NCBI RefSeq assembly: GCF_022427965.1
Contig: NZ_JAKTTI010000022.1
Coordinates: 1 to 64,000, forward strand
DNA length: 64,000 nucleotides
Direction: 5' to 3'
Source of the DNA: Fredinandcohnia quinoae
GTDB lineage: Bacteria > Bacillota > Bacilli > Bacillales > Bacillaceae_L
In this document: one piece after another, positions 25,877 through 35,179 of the stretch
Numbering within the stretch: position 1 is the first letter of the stretch
Layout of the letters: the number at the start of each line of letters is the position of its first letter
The notes under the pieces: generated by a model
What the model was told of the DNA's origin: nothing
Seen by the model: only the letters and a program-made list of their open reading frames with translations
Database searches by the model: none
Made by a program: the position numbers and the translations under genes

Positions 25877-26367
25877 TTGATACTTTCACCATTATGTAAT
25901 TGAAGGAATGGCAGAGACTTCAGGCGGGGGATGACAACAGATGCTAAAACGAGATTTAACAAGGATCCTACAAATAAAGAAGGAAGCATCCCTGTAAAAA
26001 AGGCTGGGCTTATTAGGAAAATAAATGGCAACGGAGCGATAACCGTATTTCCAATTAAAAACAATGCAATTGCCGTAAATTTTTTTCCACTATGAACGAT
26101 CATGCCAAGAAGCCAAACTAATAGAGCCATTTCTAAAGCAATCATGATATGAAATGGGCCGAGTGGTAGTCCAACTAATAAAGAAGAAATTAAATGACCT
26201 AACGCCCCAACGATTGCCCCTGGCACTCCACCCAATAATACAGCTGCTAATAGTGCTGGAAATGCGTCAAAAGCAACACTACCAACAGGTGAAGGAACTT
26301 TTATAAATGCTCCTACAGCCGAGAGTGCTGTAAACATGGCTAACCAACTCATTTTTCTTACATCCAT
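25873..26367 (-). CDS. cblT: Alpha-ribazole ECF transporter S component CblT
   Basis: The 164-residue protein has about five membrane segments and a short N-terminal arm (MDVRKMSWLAMFTALSAVGAF) like other ECF substrate-binding components. It should import alpha-ribazole with the shared EcfAAT module, which is not in this window. It overlaps cblS by 4 bp. The ATG follows GAGGAGG by a few bases. The substrate is inferred from the operon and the cblS partner. Confidence 0.8.
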   Translation of the reverse strand: MDVRKMSWLAMFTALSAVGAFIKVPSPVGSVAFDAFPALLAAVLLGGVPGAIVGALGHLISSLLVGLPLGPFHIMIALEMALLVWLLGMIVHSGKKFTAIALFLIGNTVIAPLPFIFLISPAFFTGMLPSLFVGSLLNLVLASVVIPRLKSLPFLQLHNGESIK

Positions 26368-26418
26368 CTATAGAACCTCCTCTATATGTACTCAAACCCT
26401 TAATCAATCTGTATCTCT

Positions 26419-26853
26419 CTATTTGATTTGATGATTGATTCCATACCAAATAATTTCAACACGCTCTGCCCTTGAACTAATATCTTGATAGATCCATCCC
26501 GTTACATCTCGCCAAATACGATTTTCCTTCTCAACTGGAACAATCCCCTTTGTAATATCTGTTCCAATTAGAATAAGCGTATGCTCTAGGTTGTTTTTCT
26601 CCCATTGCAGCCATTTACTCATTTGCTCTGCCCATTTTCCTCTGGACTGTTCTAATCCATATTGAATCACAATGTCCTTTATCCATTTTTCAATTCCCTC
26701 TAACACGAGAATATCTTCTGAAAAACGATTGAAATTACCTGGTAGGGAGACATCATCATAAGCGGAAATCCAACCTTGCCTTTTATTCAATTGATATGTA
26801 TTCATTACCCATGCCTTTTTTCCGTTAAAGGCACCTCCCGTAACAAAGTGCAT
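26419..26853 (-). CDS. Second CobU-like nucleotide-binding protein
   Basis: The 144-residue protein begins MHFVTGGAFNGKKAWV, a P-loop resembling that of CobU, and has the TLILIGTDITKGIVPVE segment matching the [13 protein letters not shown] region of CobU. It is shorter than the 190-residue CobU at 28980, and [12 protein letters not shown] is altered to GGAFNGKKAW. Such short proteins recur in Bacillus cobalamin operons. It may be a guanylyltransferase/kinase partner or a diverged paralogue. It overlaps cobC, so it is co-translated. Confidence 0.7.
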   Translation of the reverse strand: MHFVTGGAFNGKKAWVMNTYQLNKRQGWISAYDDVSLPGNFNRFSEDILVLEGIEKWIKDIVIQYGLEQSRGKWAEQMSKWLQWEKNNLEHTLILIGTDITKGIVPVEKENRIWRDVTGWIYQDISSRAERVEIIWYGINHQIK

Positions 26854-27413
26854 CGTTCTCCCCTCCTTAATGCGTCTATCTCAAACTCAAGCTCATACCC
26901 GCTTGCATGTCCAACCTGCCAATCCCAAAACTCTTTTTGAACAGGTGCATACTGTGAAAGCAAGTACCGAATAACTCCACCATGTGTCATTACCGCAATC
27001 CTATTACAACCGCTACAATCAGCCACAATCCGATCCCAACCAGCTTGAATCCTTTTTGAAAATTCCTCAAAGGATTCCCCTTCTAATGGTGTCTTTTCAA
27101 AAGGATTTGCTAACCAATCCTGATATTCTTGTATCTCTTTTAGTTCTTCGTACGTTTTACCTTCCCATTTCCCAAAGTTCATTTCCCGAAGTTCTTTTAA
27201 GACAACAGGTCTTGCCGTTGGAAACAAGATACGAAGAGTCTCCATGCAGCGGGGCAAATCACTCGAAAAAAACTGTTCATAGCGCAAGGAATGTATACTC
27301 TCCATTGGGTATAATGGAGAATCAGTCCACCCTAGATATGCATGTTTTTCATTCGCTTCTGTTACACCATGACGAAATAATGCAATAACCACACGGTCAT
27401 CCATAGCATCCAT
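26805..27413 (-). CDS. cobC: Alpha-ribazole-5'-phosphate phosphatase CobC
   Basis: The 202-residue histidine phosphatase has the motif [20 protein letters not shown], the arginine of SSDLPRCMETLRI, the acidic EMNFGKWEGKTYEEL and the second histidine in VMTHGGVIRYLLSQY. In this operon it should remove phosphate from alpha-ribazole phosphate or cobalamin phosphate in the last steps of assembly. It overlaps cobS upstream by 52 bp and the CobU-like gene downstream by 49 bp. AAGGGA lies 5 nt before the ATG chosen. Confidence 0.88.
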   Translation of the reverse strand: MDAMDDRVVIALFRHGVTEANEKHAYLGWTDSPLYPMESIHSLRYEQFFSSDLPRCMETLRILFPTARPVVLKELREMNFGKWEGKTYEELKEIQEYQDWLANPFEKTPLEGESFEEFSKRIQAGWDRIVADCSGCNRIAVMTHGGVIRYLLSQYAPVQKEFWDWQVGHASGYELEFEIDALRRGERCTLLREVPLTEKRHG

Positions 27414-28141
27414 TCAGTCCCTTCTACAGATGCTCCAATTACATCTCCTGTAATGCCACTGAACCATTTCACTATTTTTTTCCGTAAAATGATAAAGACA
27501 ACAATTGTCATAGCTGACAGGATTACAAGTTCCAGAATAAAACGATAGCAAAAAATATACACTAGTGTGACATACAAACAATAGACCCATAAATCTCTAG
27601 AGGTAGCGCTCTTTTGAAACATCGCCCCTAGCCCCTCATTTTTCGCTCCGTTAACTGTCAATAATAACCCACCCATAACCGACTTACTAAAAAATGGAAT
27701 GAGCAAAATCAACAGATATGTATCTGCAGTAGACATTAACGTAATTTCATATAAAAATAAAAAACGACTGCTCAAAAGTACAATCACAGAAAGAACCCCG
27801 AAAGCACCTGTTCTTGGATCCTTCATAATCTCGAGTCGCTTTTCTTTATCCTGATATGAAAAATATGCATCACTTGCATCCATCCAACCATCTAAATGAA
27901 TTCCACCTGATATGACGATGGTCATTAGCCAAATTACGAAAGCAATTGCAAGACTCGAGAACAAGCTCCATTCAATTAGGATATAAAATAAACTAGAATA
28001 AATAGCACCTTGGAACAAACCTAAAAGCGGAAAAGTCCGTACTGCATTTTTCAAATGTGAACGATCCATTGGGATTACAATCGGAATTGGGATCGAAGTG
28101 AAAAACTGCAAATTAATCAGAAAGCCTTTTAGAAACCTCAT
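27362..28141 (-). CDS. cobS: Cobalamin (5'-phosphate) synthase CobS
   Basis: CobS joins AdoCbi-GDP to alpha-ribazole or its phosphate in the membrane. The protein (259 residues) has about six membrane segments and the conserved [17 protein letters not shown] metal/substrate motif, plus [11 protein letters not shown]. The start ATG overlaps the stop of the CbiP-like gene as ATGA, so the two are translationally coupled. An upstream in-frame start at 28186 would lie inside cbiP. It has the normal length and no visible defect. Confidence 0.93.
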   Translation of the reverse strand: MRFLKGFLINLQFFTSIPIPIVIPMDRSHLKNAVRTFPLLGLFQGAIYSSLFYILIEWSLFSSLAIAFVIWLMTIVISGGIHLDGWMDASDAYFSYQDKEKRLEIMKDPRTGAFGVLSVIVLLSSRFLFLYEITLMSTADTYLLILLIPFFSKSVMGGLLLTVNGAKNEGLGAMFQKSATSRDLWVYCLYVTLVYIFCYRFILELVILSAMTIVVFIILRKKIVKWFSGITGDVIGASVEGTEWMLWMTVWLLHYFVMV

Positions 28142-28983
28142 CCTTTTCCACTCTCTTGCTCCACGATCTTCATAAGCAATTCCCAATTTAGATGCTTTTT
28201 CATTTCTTCAGCTAATTTTTCAAATCTTTCATCTGGGTCAACTGGATATACGATCTCTTTAAATGGTGAAAGGGAATCCTCCGCTTCGATCTGATGATTC
28301 TCGATATAAGGTAGCACGCCAAGAACAGGGAGCCCCGTTCTTTCCTCTAGCCATGCAACTCCATCAGTAAATAAATTAATGTCTCCCCGAAATTTATTGA
28401 TGATTAATCCCTGGACTCTTTTTCTTTCGGAAGGTGATAACAGCTCTAAAGTTCCGACAATACTTGCAAACACACCACCACGATCAATATCAGCAACAAG
28501 GATAACTGGAACATCAGCCATTTCCGCAATCTTCATATTGACGAGCTCCCGATCCTTTAGATTAATTTCAACTGGACTGCCCGCGCCTTCAATGACAATC
28601 ACATCGAAATAAGCTTGAAGATGATTTAATGCTGTTTCAATCGTTTCCAAACCTTTTTCATAAAAGTTGTCACGGTACTCTCTTCCTGACAGGATTTCAA
28701 TCGCTTTTCCTAATAAGACAACTTCAGAACTCATATTTGTCCTTGGTTTCAAAAGAATTGGATTCATCCAAACACTAGCTTCGATTTTTGCTGCTTCTGC
28801 TTGAAGTCCTTGAGCCCTAGAAATCTCATTTCCTTCTGCAGTAACATATGAAAAATTGGACATATTTTGCGATTTAAAAGGGGCTACCTTGTATCCTTCG
28901 TTAACTAACATTCGACAAAGCGCTGTGACAATCAAGCTTTTTCCTACATCAGATGAGGTACCCTGAATCATAACACCTTTCAT
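28138..28983 (-). CDS. cbiP: CbiP/CobQ-like cobyric acid synthase lacking the glutaminase domain
   Basis: Full-length cobyric acid synthases are about 500 residues: an ATP-dependent BioD-like half plus a GATase half supplying ammonia. This 281-residue protein keeps the first half, with the P-loop [24 protein letters not shown], and [13 protein letters not shown]. After [14 protein letters not shown] it jumps to a tail ([18 protein letters not shown]) resembling the normal extreme C-terminus. The GATase domain with its catalytic Cys is absent. The frame is open and coupled to cobU and cobS by ATGA overlaps, so it is a maintained gene. Confidence 0.8.
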   Translation of the reverse strand: MKGVMIQGTSSDVGKSLIVTALCRMLVNEGYKVAPFKSQNMSNFSYVTAEGNEISRAQGLQAEAAKIEASVWMNPILLKPRTNMSSEVVLLGKAIEILSGREYRDNFYEKGLETIETALNHLQAYFDVIVIEGAGSPVEINLKDRELVNMKIAEMADVPVILVADIDRGGVFASIVGTLELLSPSERKRVQGLIINKFRGDINLFTDGVAWLEERTGLPVLGVLPYIENHQIEAEDSLSPFKEIVYPVDPDERFEKLAEEMKKHLNWELLMKIVEQESGKG

Positions 28984-29552
28984 ACTTGATCCCCTTTCAT
29001 CATAATTGGAATTCCCGATTCTACTAAATAAGCTTTGGCTGAAGCTCTCACAATTTGCTGGTGAAGCTCGCCAAGTAATCTACTATACGTAAAGACTAGT
29101 TCATTCGTAGCAACAGGATCAAATAATAGTTCATTACTAACAATCATTAATGTCTGACAATTTTTTTGTAACAAGTCAATTCCAGCAATTATTTTCTTCT
29201 GAACTCCTTTTACAAACACATCGTCCCATTCTTCCTTAATAAATAACTCATTATTAACTAGAGTTGTCAGGCAATCCAAAAGAAGAATATCATCTTGATT
29301 AAAATTGGAAGCCAATTCTCCAATATTTACTGGCTGCTCCCATGTTTTCCACGAAAACGTACTGTCCGCTCTCTCCTGTTGATGCCTGTTAATTCGCTCT
29401 TTCATTTCGTTATCTGACGCAACACCTGTGGCGATGTAGTGAAGTCTTCCCCCAGTTTCCTCTGCAAGTCGGAGTGCTGTTTTTTCTGCATAGCTACTTT
29501 TTCCACTTCTCACTCCACCAGTAATAAAAATTAATGATGAGACATCCGCCAT
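28980..29552 (-). CDS. cobU: Adenosylcobinamide kinase/guanylyltransferase CobU
   Basis: The 190-residue bifunctional enzyme phosphorylates adenosylcobinamide and transfers GMP to give AdoCbi-GDP. It has the P-loop [13 protein letters not shown], the catalytic-histidine region [33 protein letters not shown] and [13 protein letters not shown]. All match full CobU. GGAGGTG precedes the ATG. It overlaps cobD upstream and shares ATGA with the CbiP-like gene. Confidence 0.93.
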   Translation of the reverse strand: MADVSSLIFITGGVRSGKSSYAEKTALRLAEETGGRLHYIATGVASDNEMKERINRHQQERADSTFSWKTWEQPVNIGELASNFNQDDILLLDCLTTLVNNELFIKEEWDDVFVKGVQKKIIAGIDLLQKNCQTLMIVSNELLFDPVATNELVFTYSRLLGELHQQIVRASAKAYLVESGIPIMMKGDQV

Positions 29553-30610
29553 TCTGTTAGCACCTCCATTAATCTTTCATTTTCATGGGTGCTTTTAATC
29601 GCAAAGCGGAGCCAATTTCCATCTAATCCAGGGAAGTTAAAGGTATGTCTTGCAACAATCCCTTTTTCCAAAAGGAAGCGAAATAATAGTTTTTGATTCT
29701 CTATTTTTGGATCACGTAATAAATAAAAATTCACCCGCGATGCTGAAGTAATAAATGCTTCTTTTTGAAAAAATTGAAAAAGCTTTTGTCTTTCTTTTGC
29801 GATGTATTCCTGGGTCATTAGAATAAATGCCTCATTTTGCAAACAAACCTCACCAGCTAATAATGCTAATGTATTAACACTCCAATGGGATTGAAAGGCC
29901 GAAAGCTCCTTGATTATCATTGGATTGGTTACTGCATATCCAAGTCTTAGACCTGGAATAGCAAACATCTTAGTCATCGAACGGAGAACAATGACATTTG
30001 AAAAATCCTTGCATAAACCAACCGAAGATTCATAGGTTTCTACAAAATCATAGAATGCCTCATCCAACACGACAAAGCAACCAGCCCTCTTGCACTCTTT
30101 TATTAAACGCAAAATAGTAGACTGTGGGTATAGAATACCTGTCGGATTGTTCGGATTACACAGGAAAATAGCATCTGCATTTTCTAGAAGTGGAATAAGC
30201 CGATCGATATCGAGTTCCCAGTTTGGCTCATTTAATCGAAAGTATGAAACATCACATTCATTAACCCGACAAGCTTTTTCATACTCTGAAAAAGTTGGTT
30301 GAATAATTAGAACCCTTTTTTTAGCTAAAAATCGGGCCACTAATGTGATTAGCTCTGACCCACCGTTACCGATTAGGAGCCAATCGTGGTCCATTTTTTC
30401 CTTTTCCATTATCACTTCCTTAAGTGATAATGCATATGGATCAGGATAATCGACTATTTGCTTAAAAAAAACTTTCCATTTCTCAGATAGAGCTTGTGGT
30501 GGGCCAAGCGGATTAATGTTTGCACTTAAGTCAATATATTGATTTGGAATCTGGATACCCATTGCTTCGTATACATATTTCGGATTAGAACCATGTGATG
30601 GCATACTCAA
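29531..30610 (-). CDS. cobD: Threonine-phosphate decarboxylase CobD (PLP enzyme)
   Basis: The 359-residue type I PLP enzyme resembles histidinol-phosphate aminotransferase. It has the PLP lysine in RSMTKMFAIPGLRLGY, the substrate motif CNPNNPTG and VLDEAFYDF. In cobalamin operons this family makes (R)-1-aminopropan-2-ol phosphate, the linker attached by CbiB. Being directly after cbiB supports this over histidine biosynthesis. It starts at TTG with GGGGAA upstream and overlaps cbiB by 26 bp. Confidence 0.87.
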   Translation of the reverse strand: MSMPSHGSNPKYVYEAMGIQIPNQYIDLSANINPLGPPQALSEKWKVFFKQIVDYPDPYALSLKEVIMEKEKMDHDWLLIGNGGSELITLVARFLAKKRVLIIQPTFSEYEKACRVNECDVSYFRLNEPNWELDIDRLIPLLENADAIFLCNPNNPTGILYPQSTILRLIKECKRAGCFVVLDEAFYDFVETYESSVGLCKDFSNVIVLRSMTKMFAIPGLRLGYAVTNPMIIKELSAFQSHWSVNTLALLAGEVCLQNEAFILMTQEYIAKERQKLFQFFQKEAFITSASRVNFYLLRDPKIENQKLLFRFLLEKGIVARHTFNFPGLDGNWLRFAIKSTHENERLMEVLTEWRMSHH

Positions 30611-31550
30611 TGAGGATTCCCCCTATCCACAAGAAAAGTAAAAATAAAAGAGATGTTCTCGCTAAAATGGTATTTGTTTTTAAAATGTGGTCTGCTTTCA
30701 TCGGGACAATTGGTCGACCCATTTTCGCTCGGTTTGAAATCAACCCTTTATAATAATTTGTACCACCAAGCTGAATCCCTAATAAAGCAGCTACTGCCGC
30801 TTCTCCCCAGCCACTATTTGGACTCGGATGTTTTTTTGCATCAGTATATAGTATCTGCCAAGCTTCACGTAAGCTTGATTGTTCTGGCTTCTTTCCTAAC
30901 ATCATCAGACAACCTGTAATGCGGCTTGGAATCCAATTTAAAAGATCATCCAGCTTTGCGGATGCAAATCCAAAGTCTATGTATCTTTCATTCTTATATC
31001 CAACCATTGAATCACACGTATTTACGGCGCGGTAAACCATTGCAAGTGGTGCCCCTCCAATGAGTGCCCAAAACAATGGTGCGGTTACCCCATCACTCGT
31101 ATTTTCAGCAACAGTCTCGATCGTTCCCCGGACAATTTCTCCTTCATCGAGTTGATCGGTATCTCGACCAACAATGTATGAGAGCTTTTCCCTTGCTTCG
31201 GTAATATTTTGCTGTTTGAGTGGATGGTATACCTCAAGCGCTGCTTCCTTTAAATTTCTCTGAGCAATCGTTGTCGCGATTAAAATCGCTTCTACAATGA
31301 TCCCTCCTATAAAATGAATCTTATAGCTTATCCATACAACGAGAAATGCGCTACTAAAGACAATCAATAAAACGGAAACAAGCATGACAACTCCTTTCCA
31401 TTTCTTCTTGACACCTTTATTCCAGCTTTTATCTAAAACGGAAATCAACGAGCCGATCCAACGAACTGGATGTGGCCAATTTCTCGGGTCTCCAATTAGT
31501 AGGTCTAGTAAATATGCAAATGTAATCGCAATTAAGTGATAGATTATCAT
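30585..31550 (-). CDS. cbiB: Adenosylcobinamide-phosphate synthase CbiB
   Basis: The 321-residue membrane protein attaches aminopropanol (phosphate) to adenosylcobyric acid. Family hallmarks are YLLDLLIGDPRNWPHPVRWIG at the N-terminus, VAENTSDGVTAPLFW, ALIGGAPLAMVYRAVNTCDSMVGY and HPSPNSGWGEAAVAALLG. Its start ATG shares bases with the btuD-cbiZ stop (ATGA). It uses the adenosylcobyric acid released by the CbiZ domain of the previous gene, which makes the operon a remodelling pathway. Confidence 0.94.
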   Translation of the reverse strand: MIIYHLIAITFAYLLDLLIGDPRNWPHPVRWIGSLISVLDKSWNKGVKKKWKGVVMLVSVLLIVFSSAFLVVWISYKIHFIGGIIVEAILIATTIAQRNLKEAALEVYHPLKQQNITEAREKLSYIVGRDTDQLDEGEIVRGTIETVAENTSDGVTAPLFWALIGGAPLAMVYRAVNTCDSMVGYKNERYIDFGFASAKLDDLLNWIPSRITGCLMMLGKKPEQSSLREAWQILYTDAKKHPSPNSGWGEAAVAALLGIQLGGTNYYKGLISNRAKMGRPIVPMKADHILKTNTILARTSLLFLLFLWIGGILIEYAITWF

Positions 31551-33013
31551 GATGAAGTCCTTTTTTTAGAGTTTCGAATGGCCTCAGCTGTACATTCATA
31601 TACACCTTTACTAATTAGTTTACCTAACGGTGATATTGTTCCTGCAAATTCTAGTAGCTTACCTTTCTGTGTAGCTGCAATGAGAATGCTATCCGTTGAT
31701 GTTCCGGTTGCAAGTGTACCTGAGATTTTATCGATAATTTGCAAATCATTCATGACCTTTACCTTTGATTCTGTTGCTGTCATAATGCTTTGAATATAAG
31801 CTTCCTCCGTTAGCTTGCCATTCACAAAAATCCAAGTGTTAATTGTTCCAGGGACTAAATCAAAAGAATGCAACTCACTTTTCGATGCATCAATCGCATT
31901 TCCAACACCTGCTGTGACAACAATAAAAACCGAAAAATCATCTTGCTTATATAACTGGTATGCGAGATCTTCTACCATTACAGCAGTCATCATTCCAACT
32001 GTCATTTCGAGGTCATAGCCATTTTTTTGCAAATACGATGCCATCTCATCTCGATGATTATCACAGTTATAATCCTTATCAACATGTCGATTGACAAATG
32101 TACGATACCAACCAGTACCAGAACCTACTACTCCTGATGACATTGTTCGTAACATCGTTGGGGAATGTAATTCAATTCGATCCGGTAAAACTTTTAACAG
32201 AGATGGGTTAGTGATCATTTCATTTTCACCATATTTTAATTTGGGTAGAAGTACTAACTGTGGAGCCGGTACCTCTGGATGTGGTTGTTTTTCAATCTCA
32301 GTATTGTAAACATCCTTGATTATTTCCTTTTTGAGCACATTATCTGGAGTATCTTGAACTCTAACGCTACCTTCTTCTAATAGTAAAAGCCGATCACAAT
32401 ACAATCCCGCTAGATTCAAATCATGAAAAATTGAAATGACTGTTAAACCTTTTTCCTTCGTCCAGCTTTTTAAAAGATCTAATAGCTCCTTTTGATACGA
32501 AAGATCTAAATGGTTTGTCGGTTCATCCAATAATAAAATATGTGGTTCCTGAGCCAAAGCTTGTGCTAAGTAGACCCTTTGTCTTTCCCCACCTGAAAGC
32601 TCTTGAATATTTTTATACTGAAAATCTGAAACTCCTGTTTGAGTCATCACTCTTTGGACGATCTCTTCATCTTCCACACTCCATGATTGAAACCAGCCTT
32701 TTTGATGAGCATAGCGCCCGAAGGAAACTGTTTCTTTAACTGTATATGAAAAGGATTGTGAAGAATGTTGTGGTAAGACTGCTACGATTTGCGCTAGCTG
32801 TTTCGGAGAATAATCGGAAAGTGAACGACCATTAATGTCAATTATCCCTTGTTGATTGGGCAGGATTCCACTGATCATTTTCAATAAGGTCGTTTTCCCA
32901 CTACCATTTGGACCTAAAATACCGAATAATTCCCCTCTCTCTACCTCAAAGGACACATCCTTTAAAATCGCATAATTCGAATAGCCCCCTGATAATTGTT
33001 GTACTCGTAGCAT
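31547..33013 (-). CDS. btuD: BtuD-CbiZ fusion: cobalamin ABC ATPase plus cobinamide amidohydrolase
   Basis: Residues 1-255 are an ABC ATPase: Walker A GPNGSGKTTLLK, Q-loop region VLPQHS, signature LSGGERQRV, Walker B ILLLDEPTNHLDL and an H-loop histidine. Residues from about 275 to 488 are a CbiZ domain (VVTAGVGNAID, GTINTWIFVNGKL, GTSTDSILIA). CbiZ removes the aminopropanol arm and lower ligand from imported pseudo-corrinoids, giving adenosylcobyric acid. The same fusion exists in B. subtilis YvrA. It starts 4 bp after btuC. Confidence 0.93.
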   Translation of the reverse strand: MLRVQQLSGGYSNYAILKDVSFEVERGELFGILGPNGSGKTTLLKMISGILPNQQGIIDINGRSLSDYSPKQLAQIVAVLPQHSSQSFSYTVKETVSFGRYAHQKGWFQSWSVEDEEIVQRVMTQTGVSDFQYKNIQELSGGERQRVYLAQALAQEPHILLLDEPTNHLDLSYQKELLDLLKSWTKEKGLTVISIFHDLNLAGLYCDRLLLLEEGSVRVQDTPDNVLKKEIIKDVYNTEIEKQPHPEVPAPQLVLLPKLKYGENEMITNPSLLKVLPDRIELHSPTMLRTMSSGVVGSGTGWYRTFVNRHVDKDYNCDNHRDEMASYLQKNGYDLEMTVGMMTAVMVEDLAYQLYKQDDFSVFIVVTAGVGNAIDASKSELHSFDLVPGTINTWIFVNGKLTEEAYIQSIMTATESKVKVMNDLQIIDKISGTLATGTSTDSILIAATQKGKLLEFAGTISPLGKLISKGVYECTAEAIRNSKKRTSS

Positions 33014-33016
33014 TTC

Positions 33017-34096
33017 TTAACCACCTCTCTCCGTTCTTCTTTTTATTAAAATAACAGCAAATACAGGTGCACCTATCAAAGCGGTAATAACTCCGATTGG
33101 AAGTTCTGTAGGTGAAATAATCGTTCTCGAAACAAGGTCTGCCAAAATTAGAAAGCCACCTCCTGATATAATAGACAGGGGTAGTAAATGTCTATGATCT
33201 GGTCCCCATAATTGTCTCGCTAAGTGCGGGATAACTAATCCAACAAATCCAATCGTTCCGGATACTGCCACTGCTGCACCAGTTAAAATAGAGCCTGCTG
33301 TTAATATGAGTAATTTTCGTTTTTGAACATTAACCCCCAAATGATGTGCCCTTTCTTCCCCAAAGGACATCGCATTTAATTCCTTCGCATTTACGAGCAG
33401 AATCACCGTTCCAATTAGCAAGAAAGGCAAAATAATTTTGATATAAGCCCATCCTCTCATCGAAACACTTCCAAGCAGCCAACCAATAATTTGCCTTAAT
33501 TCCTCACCGGTTAGTGAAATCATTAACGAAATAATTGCCCCAAGAAACGAACTAAAAATAATTCCTGTTAATATGATTGTCTCAACCTTCATTGAACGCT
33601 CAATTTTCCGGGCGAATGCTAATACACATATGATTGTTAAAAATGAACAGACAATACTTAATACGGGAAGCGTGAATCCTCCAACAAATGGAATAGAGAT
33701 ATTAAAAAAGATAGTTAACACTGCACCAACAGATGCACCTGACGAAACCCCTAATGTGTATGGATCTGCTAAAGGATTCCGTAGTAGACCTTGAAAGGCC
33801 GCTCCCGCAATCGCAAGAGCTGCCCCTACTAGACCTGCTAACAATACCCGTGGCAATCGAATATTCATAACGATGTTAATATGCATTGAATCTACCTGAT
33901 CAAGCGAAATAAAATGAAAAATTTCTGCACCTATTATTTGGATAATACTCCATACTGGAATATATACGGTCCCAATCGATATCCCCAGTAAGATAGCAAC
34001 GATTAAAAATGCAGTTGCTGTTAAATATGCGAAGAACTTATTCGTTTTTAAAGATTTCTGGATAAATTGCTTTTGCAAGTTCCTCGATCCCTTCAA
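33017..34096 (-). CDS. btuC: Corrinoid ABC transporter permease BtuC
   Basis: The protein (up to 359 residues) is a FecCD-type permease with about ten membrane segments. Marks include MNIRLPRVLLAGLVGAALAIAG, NPLADPYTLGVSSGASVG, GTIGFVGLVIPHLARQLWG and ELPIGVITALIGAPVF. Its frame overlaps the end of btuF by 59 bp. The start is uncertain: TTG at 34096, or TTG six codons later with AAGGGA at better spacing. The transporter set is complete with btuF and btuD. Confidence 0.92.
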   Translation of the reverse strand: MKGSRNLQKQFIQKSLKTNKFFAYLTATAFLIVAILLGISIGTVYIPVWSIIQIIGAEIFHFISLDQVDSMHINIVMNIRLPRVLLAGLVGAALAIAGAAFQGLLRNPLADPYTLGVSSGASVGAVLTIFFNISIPFVGGFTLPVLSIVCSFLTIICVLAFARKIERSMKVETIILTGIIFSSFLGAIISLMISLTGEELRQIIGWLLGSVSMRGWAYIKIILPFLLIGTVILLVNAKELNAMSFGEERAHHLGVNVQKRKLLILTAGSILTGAAVAVSGTIGFVGLVIPHLARQLWGPDHRHLLPLSIISGGGFLILADLVSRTIISPTELPIGVITALIGAPVFAVILIKRRTERGG

Positions 34097-35021
34097 TAAT
34101 TCTAGGACCAGAACGGGTCACTAGATCTGAGTTAACATCCGCTACTTGTTTATTTTTCACAGCACTTACATCTTGCCAACCATCTCTATTCATTACTTGT
34201 CCTATTGGATCCTCGACATAATCACCATACGTCGTAATGATCACATCTGGATTCTTTTGAAGTAATGCTTCTTGGTCCATGATGACCCATCCTTCTTGAT
34301 CACCAGCTACGTTTTCAGCTTTTAGGATTGTCAACATTCCATCCATAAATGTATTCTTACCAGTCGTATAATTTTCTGGAGCAGGACCTACTTCTACATA
34401 AACAACCTTTTTATCGGCAATGTCCGCAATTTTCGATTCAATCTCTGCCAGTTTTTCTTTCATCGCTTTGACAGTTGTTTCGGCTTCTTTCACTGTTCCT
34501 GTAGCCTTCCCAACCATTAAGATTGATTCGTACACGGCATCAATGCTTTGAGCATCATCCACAACAAATACTTTGATTCCTGAATCTCTTAATTGTTGCA
34601 GTCCTTCAGTAGAATTAAGTGCGGTTGACTCATGTGCAAGAACTAAATCAGGGCTTAATGAAATAATCTTTTCTACATTAAATTCCATCCCACCGATTTT
34701 TTCTTTCTTGGCAGCTTCTTCAGGATAATTATCAAAATCAGATACCCCAACTATTTCATCGCCAAGTCCTAGTTCAAATGCGATTTCAGTATTACTCGGA
34801 ATAAGTGATACAATTTTCGCTGGTTTTTCCTCAATGACAACCTCATTATCAAGGGCATCTTTTATCGTGACAGGAAATGCAGCCGTTTCAGCTTGATCGA
34901 CCTGTTCCGTATTTTTTGACGAATCATCTTCTTTAACCTGTTTATCTTTGCCGTCTCCACAACCTGTTAAAAGTCCAAATGACAACAATAATAAAAATAA
35001 TAATGAGTACAACTTCTTCAT
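34038..35021 (-). CDS. btuF: Corrinoid-binding lipoprotein BtuF
   Basis: The 327-residue protein has a lipoprotein signal with lipobox LLTGC (Cys21), an acidic/lysine linker, and then a class III periplasmic-binding fold (KIVSLIPSNTEIAFELGLGDEIVGVSDF, LVLAHESTALN, EVGPAPENYTTGKNTFMD). These features match BtuF rather than siderophore binders, supported by the cobalamin riboswitch directly upstream. AAGGGGG precedes the ATG. It is the first gene of the operon. Confidence 0.93.
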   Translation of the reverse strand: MKKLYSLLFLLLLSFGLLTGCGDGKDKQVKEDDSSKNTEQVDQAETAAFPVTIKDALDNEVVIEEKPAKIVSLIPSNTEIAFELGLGDEIVGVSDFDNYPEEAAKKEKIGGMEFNVEKIISLSPDLVLAHESTALNSTEGLQQLRDSGIKVFVVDDAQSIDAVYESILMVGKATGTVKEAETTVKAMKEKLAEIESKIADIADKKVVYVEVGPAPENYTTGKNTFMDGMLTILKAENVAGDQEGWVIMDQEALLQKNPDVIITTYGDYVEDPIGQVMNRDGWQDVSAVKNKQVADVNSDLVTRSGPRIIEGIEELAKAIYPEIFKNE

Positions 35022-35056
35022 CTTTCTTTTCCCCCTTAAATAATCATTTGATTAAT

Positions 35057-35112
35057 CATGAATTCAGTGGAGTGTTTTATAAAAATAAAAAAACATCTCC
35101 ACTGAATTCATG
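35057..35112. promoter_or_regulatory. 16-bp perfect inverted repeat overlapping the riboswitch terminator
   Basis: CATGAATTCAGTGGAG (35057-35072) and its exact complement (35097-35112) are separated by 24 bp. The second arm is the loop and one arm of the riboswitch terminator, so read-through RNA could refold into a longer stem. It lies in the btuF leader. Confidence 0.6.
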
Positions 35113-35120
35113 GAGATGTT
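35079..35120 (-). terminator. Regulatory terminator of the cobalamin riboswitch
   Basis: AACATCTCC pairs with GGAGATGTT around an 11-nt loop, followed by TTTTTTATTTTT on the minus strand. It sits between the aptamer and btuF and is the likely off-switch when cobalamin is bound. Confidence 0.8.
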
Positions 35121-35179
35121 GGTATGAAATAATCATTTACTTTTTGCCAGAGTAAAAAGATTGTATTCCTGCCACACCT

